A stretch of 64,000 nucleotides of DNA, taken from Echinococcus granulosus. Its lineage: Eukaryota; Platyhelminthes; Cestoda; Cyclophyllidea; Taeniidae. Under the pieces are notes generated by a model that was not told the origin of the DNA, did not search any database, and saw only the letters and a list, made by a program, of their open reading frames with translations. Location: positions 504,717 through 568,716 of the forward strand of contig NW_020170419.1 of the NCBI RefSeq assembly GCF_000524195.1. The letters are read 5' to 3'. Below are positions 39,801-51,549 of this stretch, piece after piece. The position numbers and the translations under genes were made by a program. Within the stretch, counting starts at the first letter, position 1. Each line of letters opens with the position of its first letter.

Positions 39801-42800
39801 ACGGGCGTGTGTACGTCCGAGGTGCGAGGAGGGGGAAGAGTTTGGCCGTTCGTTCAAAAAAAACAAAAAACCGCCAACCGTTCGGATCCAAAAATAAAAC
39901 ATCTCGGAGAGAGGGAGCTACTTCTTAGAGCTGCATTTCCATCTACTTTCTTTTTTTTGGGTCTTCCAAAATAGGTGACCACTTGGATTTGTGCTTTTTC
40001 CTTCGTCTCCTGTAGGCAAAAGGGAAGACGTTTAAGCATGTTTTAAATCACTTAGCTGCTTTCCTTTTTAAGCAATGGTTTTAAAAACATTAAAAGGTAA
40101 GGATCCTTAAGTAAGATAGCTCTAAAAAGTTGGAATACACTTTATTTGCTTTTAACAAAAGCCAAGAGGAGACCACTCCTTTTTAGAATTTGATTGGATA
40201 AAAGTCAGGTGTTTTAAGGGAGAGGGAGAGAATACCGAGAAGTAGGGATTGGGATGGAATTTTGCAGTTTTCATACGACTAATTTGGATGAATAAGTAGG
40301 GGTTTGGAAAAGGCAAAGGCGGATCAATGTCATTAGGGTCACGCCTCCCCCACCACTTCTACCCACTCCCTCACCCCCTTTCCTGGTAGATCTATTTTTC
40401 TTACCTCTTCTGTATTAGCAAAGCTGCAGTTACCAGCTTTGGTTGATCTTTTTAAGATGTTAGCCCTCCTTCCAAGGAAGTGCAAGTTTGCTACTTCCAT
40501 CCTTGTTTATGGGAGGACAAGGGAGAGGGAGGGTAAAACTTTTATCGCCATTGGGGTGAAGAGGGTCGGGGGAAGTATAATTTCATCCTAGTGCTTGTTC
40601 TACATCCCATGTCGATTTGCCTTGTTTACTAGCCAGAAAGAGGTTCCATTAGCACTCAGAGGAACATCGACGGAGGGTGGGGCCGAGACAGTAGTTTGGC
40701 GCATTTCATCAGATTCCACACCTTCCTGTTGTGCACTCACACCCTCATAAGTCAGTTTTATAGTGAAAACGTGTAAGAGGTCATAAGCGCTTCATGACTT
40801 TGGTATTTCTAACAATTCTAGACACTTTGATGAAAGAAGTGAATGGGGTGGGGTGGAGGTGAGTTGCGATGTCAAGGACATTTCATTGGAGAAAAATTTG
40901 TCGATCTTTCTCCTCTTCACCTAATTTGATGCCTTAGATACTGCTTTATGGTCGGTATCCATTTTCCCCTTACAAGAACTATAAATAACGTTAGAACAAT
41001 CTCTTACTAGTTTTTTTACAGCGTCACATATATGCGACACTCAGTCTAAATCAATTTAGAACATGGTATTGTGACAAGTTATTTAAAAAAACCGACTGAT
41101 TAGGTTTAAAAGAGATTATATTGGATAAAAGCTTTTCTTGGTTTGGGAAATCCTTCCGGATTGTCTACTTTTTGTGAGACAAAGATCGAGCAGCTCCTCC
41201 TCTCAGCAAAGGGGATGGTAGGTGACCTCTTGAACTGCCATTTTGTGTAGAGGTAATCGGTTCTCTAGTCAAAAAAGTCGTTTTTGTTCCACAAGACGTT
41301 TGCCCCTTTAATTGTCTTGGTCTTTTTTTCTGCCTCAGGCCGATTGCGTGTTGGCGACTGCCCTACCGGGTCAGTATATTAAGGAGACAGAAAAGGCCCG
41401 GAAGTATAAGTCGTAAGTTGTTCCTGTAATATCGTAAAAATTCTCACCACCCTTATGCACCCACTTCCGCTTCCCCACTGTAATTTTTCCCCTCCATATA
41501 TATGGGATTTGCAAACCATTTCCGGGTGAAAATCTTTCGTTCGAGTCAAACAGGGACTACTGGAATAAAAGAGAAATAACTTTTTAGCGAGTTTTGACAA
41601 GCGTATATATAAACTACTTTATTGTGATATCCTGACACTTTTGAGTAGTTATAGTTAGTCATTCCAAAAAAGGGTTTGCTAGACTCGTTTCTCAGGCCAG
41701 AACAAGAGCCACTCTACGCAGCCGAGGTCTTCAACTGACTGCTGTCAACCTCGTGTTGTCAGACAGTTGATTGGCTACTCATTACATTGTTTACCATACT
41801 GTGCTTCAGGCCTCTTTTTCTGTTTCGTTGAGGGACTTTTTTTCCCTGTTTGCCTTCCATCAGGAGCAACCTTCACACACACGACGCATGCATAGCTATT
41901 TATTTCCTGCCACCTTCTCTTAGAGGCCCTCAGGTAAACTGGACTACGTCACTTTCTTTTCGCCTCATTTGCTTCCCTCTTTTCCCTATCAGGGACTTTG
42001 AAAAGAAAATTAAAAGTTTGGACTCCCAACACGCTATTTTGGTTGGACAGAAGGAGAAGTTGGAAAGCGAATTACAATCAGTTACTGCAAACAACGAGAA
42101 TTGTAAAATGTGAGAGTTTTATCGCCTATTCCGCCTACCGTTACCCTCCCTCCCCCCTTTTTTATTCCTGGCCCCTCGGTCCCCCGTAAAAGCCTAGCCA
42201 ACCAAGTCAAAACACGTATGTGTGCGGTATTTCCTCAAATTCTTTCTTTTCACNNNNNNNNNNNNNNNNNNNNNNNNNNNNNNNNNNNNNNNNNNNNNNN
42301 NNNNNNNNNNNNNNNNNNNNNNNNNNNNNNNNNNNNNNNNNNNNNNNNNNNNNTGCCTCATGCAAACACACACACACACGTACACATTTGTGTGCATGTA
42401 TGTTGGCCGTCAAGGCCCGTAATTCTCAAAGCAGAGATATGCAGTCAAGTGGTGACATCTCTTTCGGTCTACCTCATTAATGATGCAAAATGGGCTTAAA
42501 AAGTGCCACCAGATTCCATACTACTAATTTTGGCTTTATAAGTAGCTATGACCTTGACACTTGTTGATTTGATGTTGGGATGTTAAAAGTCGCCCCTTCA
42601 TTTACTGTTTTTTTAAGCAATTTTCTTTAATATAAAACAACACTTTTCCTGCTATTACCCTTTCCTTCTTTTTCATGCAGCGAGATTGAAAGAAACAAAG
42701 AAAGGGTTGATTTAAACAAGGAGCAAACGGAGGATTTGATTCGCAGTTGTGCCAGTTGGCAGGATCTGGAAATGGTCTCACGTACTGAAAAGTATGTCAC

Positions 42801-45800
42801 AAATATGTGGTTTTTTCCCATCCCCTAACACCCAGCGACGTGTTTGTATGTGCATGTCTAACAGCAGATAAATAACTAGCTTACGTCCTTCATCCAGCTA
42901 GCAGGCCTAACCACTACATGTTTCCGCTTTAAAATGATGCACACATACAAAGAGAGAGAGGATATTCGTCGCACCTTTGCTTAGCCTAGCTAGCATTTGG
43001 GGTGTGAGGTTACCTAATAGAATCATCCAATAAAGTAACGACAAGTGAACAAGTTACGAGGGGAAAGTAAAAGTTGAGGGGATGAAATCACTTACTGGGT
43101 GGTGATGCATGAGTCAAAAGCACAGATCAAAACAACTTTTTTTTAAGAGCCAAATTGACCCAACGTTTTGAGACCTTTGCCTCGGAGAAGAAGGAGTGCC
43201 AGCAGGAGCAAAGTAAATTAAAGTGGGAGAAGGATAGCAGTGTAAAACAAATGAAGAAGGCGCAGGCTCAGCTGGATATTTGTATGGAGTTCGTAAAGGC
43301 AAGTGGTGGCAAGCAAATCTGTTTATCCCCCCCTTCGCCTTTTGTCCGGAGGCGAAGATGGTGTTTTAAAGCGATAGGGTACGTTGTGAAGAGAGGATGT
43401 TTTTTCCTTTGCTCTTCAAAGGAAACAGTAGCCTTTCTTTAGTTGTTCACTCGAGATAGATCAGATGCTTTTTACAAAAAACCAAGTGGAGGTGTCAATA
43501 GCACTCATTCCAATCCACAGTCCTCTATCCATTTTATTTCTTGAAAATCCAGTCAATCTGGATGTAACATAGTTGGATATAGCCAATCATCAGGCGGTGG
43601 TTGGAAATACATGTCACATGTCTGTGACACCTTGCTAAAACAGAGGTGTCACACATATGTGACGCCAATACTTAAAGCCTGTAGTAATCGCTTTTGAAAT
43701 GTAGACCACAAATGACAAACATTTTAACATTTATTTAAATCAATGTTTACTATTTTTAGTCTTTCTTGCCTTCTTTTTTTTGCCTTTGCAGAATACTACA
43801 GCAGTATTTGAAAAAGCCCGAGCTCGGTTAGCAGTTACACCGAAGTATGACAATACACTTGTAAAACGTAAAGAAAAGTTAAATGAATTCCTTCGAAATC
43901 TGCATTCTGATATTGCTGAAGAGGTGAGATTAATGAACTTCACTTTTTAATTTTTCCCAGTTTTAATAAGTTGATTTTCGACCAATTGGGTGTTTTGGAT
44001 GCAAAATTCTATAAATATTTTAGATTTTTTGAGTAATTTGCAAAAAAGTTAGCCATTTCTCATCTTAATGTCCTCAGAAAGAGAAGCCTTTTCTTGGGAT
44101 CGTGAAGGATGGATTAGTGGGGGGCTCAGGTCACCTCTAGCCAATCAGCTCAAAGCCTGGTAATTATTTACAAGGTCATGGGATAAAATATCTTTAAGAA
44201 TGCCTGCCCTCCTGTGGTCGTTGCACAGAAAAGCAAGAGAAATGTTCTGCTGTTCAACAGTCATTTTTTCCTACATTACAGCAAATAGGTTTTACGATTG
44301 AAAAGTTGGCGCTACGTACATTGTAAGGAGTCACAAATTGCCCCTTAGTGATTAATGCCTCCTGTCTGGTTTTCTGACGCAAAAAAATGCCCATATCCCT
44401 TTGGGCGAATTTCGCAAAGAACTGACTCCTGAGATACCTTAAGGAGGCAGTGGTAGAGATGATTAGCGTGGCTGGGACTTCGAGCCCTCTGGCTTGACAA
44501 CTTCGGAAGAGGTTAAAGAAGAGCAAGAGCGATTTTTGTTATTGTCCCCATCCGATTGGATCTCGGACACAACTACTCCACAGTTAGTAGGTCTGTCTAC
44601 TCTCCACACATGCGCACAGATACACAATGAGAGGGGAATAAGAAAAGGGGAGGATTTGGAGGGAGTGGGAGGGAGGAGGCATGCCGACACTCACAGGAAC
44701 TTTTTAGGCCATTTGACGTGTGCCAGATGGCTCTCAAAATGCCACTGAGGCCTTCAACAATGGGGGAGGGGGCACTTGGCTAGGTGCCATAGCACTTGCT
44801 TGTTGACATTTTACAGCAAGCAAGTTATGGGAAGGTCAGATGATGGTAATGCACAAAGATCATGACATTTGCTTGTCGAACAACGTCATGCATGATCACG
44901 TTCCTCTTCTGTCTCCTCTTCTTCTTTCGCCTAAATCTACACATCAAGCTGATTCCTGCATTCTATTATACCACGATGTTCATTCAGGAGGTTTCCTTGA
45001 AAAGAAAAGACTGGTGGATATTCACTCATGCCAATACGTGTTAAATTTCCTTGTCATGTCAAAGTGACACTAGGATGTGGTACCGAGTTAATTTGAAGCC
45101 TACATCACGACTTTGCCATTCCAGTTGACGCTTCAACACCTGCAATCGGCATTAGCGACAGCTCTTCTCGATGTCAATCAGTCACGGACCACGAGTTAAT
45201 CAAAACCGGGGGAAAATTGAAAACAACTGTTGCTTTGCTTTCCTTCCAGCCATATGCACTGAAAAAGAAGGAAAAAAAGTATTTCCTTGATTCATCCCAC
45301 ACTCATCAAAGGACTGCCTTGCAATTCCTTGCTTCCCTTTTCTTTTTAGGAGAAACGAATGGCAGCAGAGTATGTGCACATAAATCAGGCTGTAGTATTG
45401 TCTGAACGTCGATTGTCCCTGTTGGAGAGGAGTAGGGCGGAGAATTCGGAGCTCCTTCAGCTGGCCACCTCCCTGTCCGAGGAGATGGCACGTGCAGTGT
45501 GTGAATTCAACGGGGCTTTTCGTAAACACTCTCGCCTTGCTGAGGATTGTCAAATCAAGTTGCGTCTCATTGAACGCCAGTTGGATGAGTTGCAAACACT
45601 TGAGGTGAGTTTTTATTGTCTGGCCTCGGATTATTCCCTTGGGAGAAAACCGGGGGCGTGATGCTCAGATCTTCTAATTCGTAAATGTTAAGACGGTCTG
45701 ACATTTGGGGGTGTGAGGCCTTGATCACCAAACCAGTCTTGGCTCTTTGTGACGAAGGAACTCATGCACATGTTTAAATTCCACCTAATATAGTTGATAA

Positions 45801-48800
45801 AATAGATATTTATTACCGGAGGTGAAATGTGAAGTAGGAATTGAGTACTGAATTAAGCGGGAGAGGGCAACCACTGACGTATCCATCCACTCATCGATGG
45901 GAGGAGTAAAGTAGAGGCCAGGACACCTTCTTGGTGTAAAAGGTGGTTTTCATCCTCTTCCAGGCCCCTCTGAGGTCATAATAAGACAAAAAGAATTGCA
46001 AGATTTATTATCAGTGCTTAAAGAGCTGCGCTACCGAGACATGGAGACAGCTATTAAGCGGGCCCTCCTCATCCCCTCCTTCAAGTCCCACGTTTCTGAT
46101 TTGACCATAAGAGGACAGGAACAACCTGGTGAATCCGCATCAAAAGAGAGGATGCTACCTCCCCGTGGTCGGAGGTCCGATCAGGAAAATTTCAGTGCTA
46201 TGCCTTTTATATAGCAAAATGAGCTGAGAGGTACCTCACTGGAACTGTAGCGCTAAGGCGCTGTAGGCTATTCTACACCGAGGAAAGGGAAATACCACCC
46301 TCGCTACTTGTGGCAGATGTCTTTTTTTGGCTGCCGCCACTGACGCCTCGGTAACTCCTTAGGCTCGGTAACCACCAAACGAATTCAGAATTATTTTTCC
46401 CTTGGAGGGGATGCGTTTACAGCCCCTCCCAAAGCATGCTACAAATCGTAATAAAGCGTGTCAGAGAGTGTGCGAATTATTTATTACCAGCATGTACAGA
46501 GGAAAGGCCATACAGAGGGGCACAAGTCTGGGCGGTATAAAAGTTCGCCTAGTCTAAAGTGCATAGAAATAATGATCATGTCCCCGTCTCGGAGGAAGGA
46601 AAATGACTACACTAGTCAGAAAGTAGAGAACTTGCCAATGGTCTCGGGTCATTCCACCTAAAAAGACGTCACGACCGAAAGTGTGCATTCACTTTATGGT
46701 AAAGGCGTCACTCTTCCAAAAATCCGTTGCAAAATTTTAAACAAACACCCAAGTTAGGTTTAAACTAGCTACCTTCTTATGGAAATACTATGACGGTTCA
46801 AAATTAAATCCATAGGTCATGCACTGTGCTATTTCCGAAGCCACACCTTCTTACAACACTTTTTTAACTCTACAAATGCAAAAACGCCATCAATTTTGCG
46901 CTTAGAAATCTATCATGACGACTTAAATGGGGAAATGATTTTCCGAGAACTACTAACTCAAACAAAATTAACTATCTTACTTTAAGGCTACCATTAGTAT
47001 AAACTGGCCTTTATTAACATTAGATTGAATTTAAAAATCCGTGAAACAAGATCGGAGTCACTGAAATTTCAGTTATTTACAATGTTTGTACATAAATAAT
47101 ATATTGTTAGCAAAAAGTAAACTGTTTTACTAATAAACTAAACCACTAGGGCTGATAATCATTCTTCCCAAAAAACTGTTAGTAAATTTATGCGAAGCTG
47201 CATTTTTTATTATTTCGCCTTTGTTAATTAATTGGCTCTATTTAAACCCTCTTACACAATCAATATTAGAGGGTGGGGAACCACAATTCCATGACTTACT
47301 CTCCCCCCCCCCCCCCACCTCACTGCCACCCGGCAGCATCTCTTTCTTCGTGCTTTCCCACATAAATTTTATGGCTTCCTCATATTTTGGAACTGGGTTG
47401 CCTATTTTGCAAAATTTCCGACTTTTACTGTTGCAATCTGACATTCCTACGTGTTTATGTGTGTGTGGGGTCGATCAGGCGAGAATTCGCAGAAAAGGAA
47501 CGAAAATTAACCTTAGTCAATGCTATCTTTGCTGGAAAAAAGAAGGATGCCTCAGCAGCCCTCTGGACCCTCTAGCTTCCCCTTCACATATCCAGTGGCT
47601 GACATCTGACAGGTGTATAAAAAGTGGTATTAATGGTAGAACGCCAGCACCTAATGTCCTTTTTTTTCACCTGCCACAGACCTTCTCCTACTGCTGAATC
47701 TCAACACCCATGAATGAATAGGAAGTGATGTATTTTGCCTCATAAGCCAAATACCACCTACGTTGTCGGTAACATTAAAAGCTCTGTGTAAATAATTAAA
47801 CATGGCGCCTTATTCAAAGCACACCGTGTCGGAGAACGATTTGCCTGGAATGCAGTACTGGGCGCTAAACGCATTTTTCACAGCAAATGATTTTCTTCAA
47901 CTAGAAGTGACCTTGGCAGTCCCTCTGTAATGCAGCTATTTACGACAAATGTTTGCTTGTTTGCAGCCCTCCAGCGCCTCCTGAGGGCATAGTCCCCCTG
48001 GCCCACCTTTGTCTTGACAGATTATGGACACGGGCGAACAATGACGGAGAGGCCAATAAAAAGGGGTGACTGGGCGATACACAAAAGGCGGTAGTTTAGT
48101 GAACCCTCACAGGAATCGATGATGACATAGATTTCCTTTTGTACCTCGTCTCGAGTTCTCACCATCATGAGTTTATCATCCACGAGTCTTCGACCCGACC
48201 TCGGTCCTCTAACGTTTCCCACAACCACAGTAAAGCAGCCAAGCGGGTAAACAATCATCTTTGCTTTTGTAGACACGGCTGAATGACGTCTCCAATCTCT
48301 ACATGGACGTGAAAAAGGAGCGAAACAACTGTGTCAGCCTCCTCCAGGCGGCTGTTCAAGTCGCCTCAGCAACTCGTGAACGTCTTCGTCAAAGGGGGAA
48401 TGAAGCGGAGATACTCCTGACTGCAGCACAACGCAGTGAAGCTCAATTAGCAACGGTGCGATCCACGACCATCCGGCTAGTGGCGCAGAGGGATCACAAA
48501 CGTCACGATCTCTGCAAGGTGGCCGCTGCAGTAGCCGTGCAGAATGCCAAACGCGAACAAATGCGGTTGAAGTTGAATCGGCTGACCCTGATGTACAATC
48601 AGGCTGAGGCGAGCAGCATTGCGCTTAAGAAGGCTTGTGAAAGGAATGCCAAGCTAAGAAATGAGCGAGCGATACTACTCATTGAAAGGAACCAGGAGGT
48701 CTACCTCTTGCAGGTTAGTAGTCCTGGTCTGAGCCACTAGAAAAATGATTGGGTAAGTTGCAATCACACCAAACACACCAGTTTTGCAGTCTTTGCCAGG

Positions 48801-51032
48801 GATAGGATAAATAAAAGAGGGCTTCCTCTCCGATTAAAATCCTCCTGTTCACCAGAGGCTGATCAATTTCCAAGTCCCGAATAGTTACGGACGGACCTCG
48901 AATATGTGGCAGGCAGGGCGAGTGAACCAGTGAGAAGAAAGTACCCCTCTCCCTTCTTCCGGGGACAATGGTGACCCATCTCATTCCTCGTCTTTCCTCC
49001 CCATAATTTTCCAGCCCTTAAGTGGAAAAGGCTTGGAAATGTGTTTTACCCTTTAGGAGCGTGAGAAGTATCAGACGATTGCCATGGCATCAGCCAAAAT
49101 GGATCTAAGTGGATTAGAAGCCGAGTATCAGACGTCACAACTCTACCTAAAGCAGATTCAACATATGATCCATCTGTTGCGAGAACAGGTCCCCAAGAAA
49201 ATGCACATGGAGGGCAGTGTCCACGGCCTCATTCAGGAGGTGAGATTTACCCTTCAAGATCTCCCCTCACGTAGGTGTGTTCAAAGTAAGTTAAGGCAAA
49301 CACTGACACTCGACCCAACCCCAACCATGCTGCCATTCTGCATTGGTCATTGGAAGAGCCTGTGAGATAGGGGTGTCGAGAGGAGAGTACCGAGCCTAGT
49401 AGTAGCTACTGTATCACTCATCCTTGGAAGGCCTCACGTTTTTGCTTTGGGGTAGTTGTCAATATCCGACGCGGTTTTACTACTCACTCTGTAGTGAGTC
49501 TTCACGGATCCAGCCATTCGCAGTAGATGTCTACTGTCCAGAAAAATTTGCCACAGTAGGAGATACCCTTGCATACGACTGCAGTCAAACTGATGAAGGT
49601 AGTACATCAACCTCAGGGGTCCCTTTTATTTCACCTTTCAGTTGATTGGAATTCGCGCCCACAAGGCACAGCTGGTGGCATGGTTCGAGGATCCCGATCG
49701 CCCAGGGCGTCTGCGACTACTGGGTGGAGCAGATCCCAGCCAATCGGAGTTATGGGTCATCCTTGGACGACTGGAGAAGCGCCTAGCTGCGAAGGAGGAG
49801 GACTTGGCCGAGAAGAATTTAACCTATGAGGCAATTGGTCGACTTGTGGATGCCCTTCGTGTCAAAACGGATGCTAACAGGTGAGAAGGTGCAATTAAAA
49901 GATAAATAGATGAGGTGGGGGGGGGGGGGGGAACGGTAATCGTGCCTTCGGTTTCAGGCAGGGACTGCAGGACGTCACATATACGAGTCAAGTTTATATT
50001 TCCCTCGTAGTGGATTTTTGACTCATTTTAAGGCACTTTAATAGACACGAACAAATAATATTTGCCACATCCATAGTTGTACTTTTTGACATTTGAAGGG
50101 CAGCCTGGCCTCCTGACATTTGAACGCATTCCTCCCTTAACACGAAAAGTAAGAACTTAAAGTGATTAATTAGGGGGGTAGTAGACACTCTCACAAGTTC
50201 CTCATTTCTCCTACCCTCAGCTAGACAAACAGCCAAGCCTATTTGAACTGTACCAGTGAAATTTGACTTCCCTCCAGGTGGATTCGTAGTGCGGATTATT
50301 CCTCATACAGGAGTGTGATTCCAAGCTCTATAAGCAAACAGGTATTGGCGCCAGCTCCTCTTTTCAATCAGTAAGACCCTAAGGGGTTATCGCGGTCGAG
50401 GTGGGAAGGCAGTATGCCCCTACGCGGATGTAGAGCCGTTCCGCAAATTGGTTATAAGAGGCTTGTTCGGTGCCAGCTACTGACGCAGACTCAGTAACAT
50501 AAAATTCGTGCCTCTAGAGATGACACACTCCGCATGGCAATGAAGGTGAATGGCATCCAACTGAAGCTCATCAAATTACGCAAACAATTGGAGACAAAGT
50601 ATGCTGAGCTAATCATCAGCAACTTTGAGCACAAGAAATTGCAAAACGAAGTCAGGGTGAGCAGAATGAGACTAGATGTTCACTTTTAAGTCTAGAAAAG
50701 GGAACGACACCTGGATGTCTGCATGATCCGTGCATTAAGCGAAATGCCGCCGAGCCGAGAAATTGCGCGGGAATACAGGCTGACCAAGCGGCGGGAGCAA
50801 ATTCGTAGGCAGTACAAAGCTGAGAAGGCACAAGGACCAAAGAAGGTAGGTGCCTCATGCAGCTGAGTCTCTTTCAGAAGTGACAAGCCTTCTAGTAACC
50901 CAAGACCTATTGTCTCCTCAGATATTGCCAATGAGGGAGCCCATCCCGAAACTGCCATCTATTGGAGAATCATCATACAAAATCATATTCGGGAGGAGCC
51001 CAACGGTGGGAAATAAATCAATGACAAGATAA
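36829..51032 (+). CDS. CCDC146: CCDC146 (MBO2-like) centriolar/flagellar coiled-coil protein, 16 exons, complete
   Basis: Exons: 36829-37043, 38669-38936, 39073-39108, 39387-39563, 41339-41412, 41993-42109, 42681-42791, 43148-43298, 43792-43923, 45350-45604, 48273-48713, 49057-49239, 49642-49880, 50518-50656, 50696-50845, 50922-51032. All phases agree and the sum is 932 codons plus stop, close to human CCDC146 (955). The N-terminus matches the family (EGKITATETAMYKARYIKLH, then KAEQFPEN and EEALLREERKLLKRDF). Near the C-terminus RLRLLGGADPSQSELW and EKRLAAKEEDLAEKNLTYEA match its conserved block. Almost all of it is coiled coil. CCDC146 and Chlamydomonas MBO2 are microtubule-associated proteins needed for sperm flagella and asymmetric ciliary beating. 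Exon 3 is only 36 bases. Intron 8 has a GC donor (AAG/GCAAGT). The assembly gap lies in intron 6. Confidence 0.92.
39269..39288. repeat. perfect 20-base palindrome GTGTCACATATATGTGACAC
   Basis: A perfect palindrome in CCDC146 intron 3. Near copies lie in later introns of the same gene: around 41022-41038 (CGTCACATATATGCGAC), 43612-43630 and 43646-43667. The last two face each other 15 bases apart. A half-like match occurs near 49974. No element boundary is seen. Confidence 0.7.
42254..42353. other. assembly gap of 100 N
   Basis: A run of exactly 100 N, a conventional scaffolding gap of unknown true size, in intron 6 of CCDC146. A short CA dinucleotide repeat directly follows it, which may have caused the break. 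No exon appears lost: exons 6 and 7 join in phase. Confidence 0.97.
45976..46214 (+). CDS. possible alternative 3'-terminal exon of CCDC146
   Basis: Lies in intron 10 of CCDC146. After an acceptor (cccctctgag) a frame continuing from exon 10 in phase 0 stays open for 78 codons (QKELQDLLSVLKELRYRDME...) to a TAG at 46212-46214. An AATAAA follows at about 46451. The first 35 residues keep a coiled-coil character; the rest is basic and polar. It would give a protein truncated after exon 10. The full-length form skips it, as exon 10 joins exon 11 directly in phase 0. Another AG (cttccag) 10 bases upstream is stronger but out of phase. Confidence 0.35.
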
Positions 51033-51041
51033 ATGGTAGAC

Positions 51042-51047
51042 AATAAA
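51042..51047 (+). terminator. polyadenylation signal of CCDC146
   Basis: AATAAA only 10 bases after the CCDC146 stop codon, implying a very short 3' UTR. Another AATAAA overlaps the end of the coding region at about 51012. Confidence 0.55.
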
Positions 51048-51173
51048 TTTTATTAAAACGAGTTTTACTTTACAAGCCCCAAGGCAATGTGCAAGCTCCA
51101 ACTCGGTTGTACATAGCCATACAGGAAAAGCCTGAAATTGAAACAAGCTATTGATGAATAAGCTTCAGAAAGT

Positions 51174-51493
51174 ATCATTCAACATAACTTTATGACTGGG
51201 GCGATAAAAGATCATCATAATGGAATAGCTCACCTGCTGATTGCTTGTTACCGCTAGACAAGATGCCCTACCTGAAAACGGAAATAACGGTGACATTTTA
51301 GAGGGGGTAGCTTGCCACGACCGGCGGGGTTTACAAGAAGTCCAGAAAACTTACAGTAAACAGGGCGAATCTGTTCCCAAACGTGACTCCGCAACCCGCT
51401 AATAATTAAGAAATTAGATGCAACAGTGAGGGACATTTCAAACAGAATCATTCAACATAACTTTATGCCTGGGGCGACTACCAGTCATCATCA
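51174..51493. repeat. direct repeat pair, about 31-46 bases, 273 apart
   Basis: The segment starting at 51174 (atcattcaacataacttt...) recurs at 51447 with one mismatch over the first 31 bases, then a looser match ending in catcatcata. The second copy runs into an AT dinucleotide microsatellite (51493-51511). The 240 bases between do not look coding. This may be the ends of a short inserted element or a local duplication. Confidence 0.5.
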
Positions 51494-51549
51494 TATATAT
51501 ATATATATATTTCAACTCACACATTCGGACGGTTCTTAATGGCCCAGGA

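Noticed and set aside
47221..47697. 158-codon plus-strand ORF in CCDC146 intron 10
   Set aside because: It spans a C-run and simple sequence, and exon 10 joins exon 11 in phase without it.
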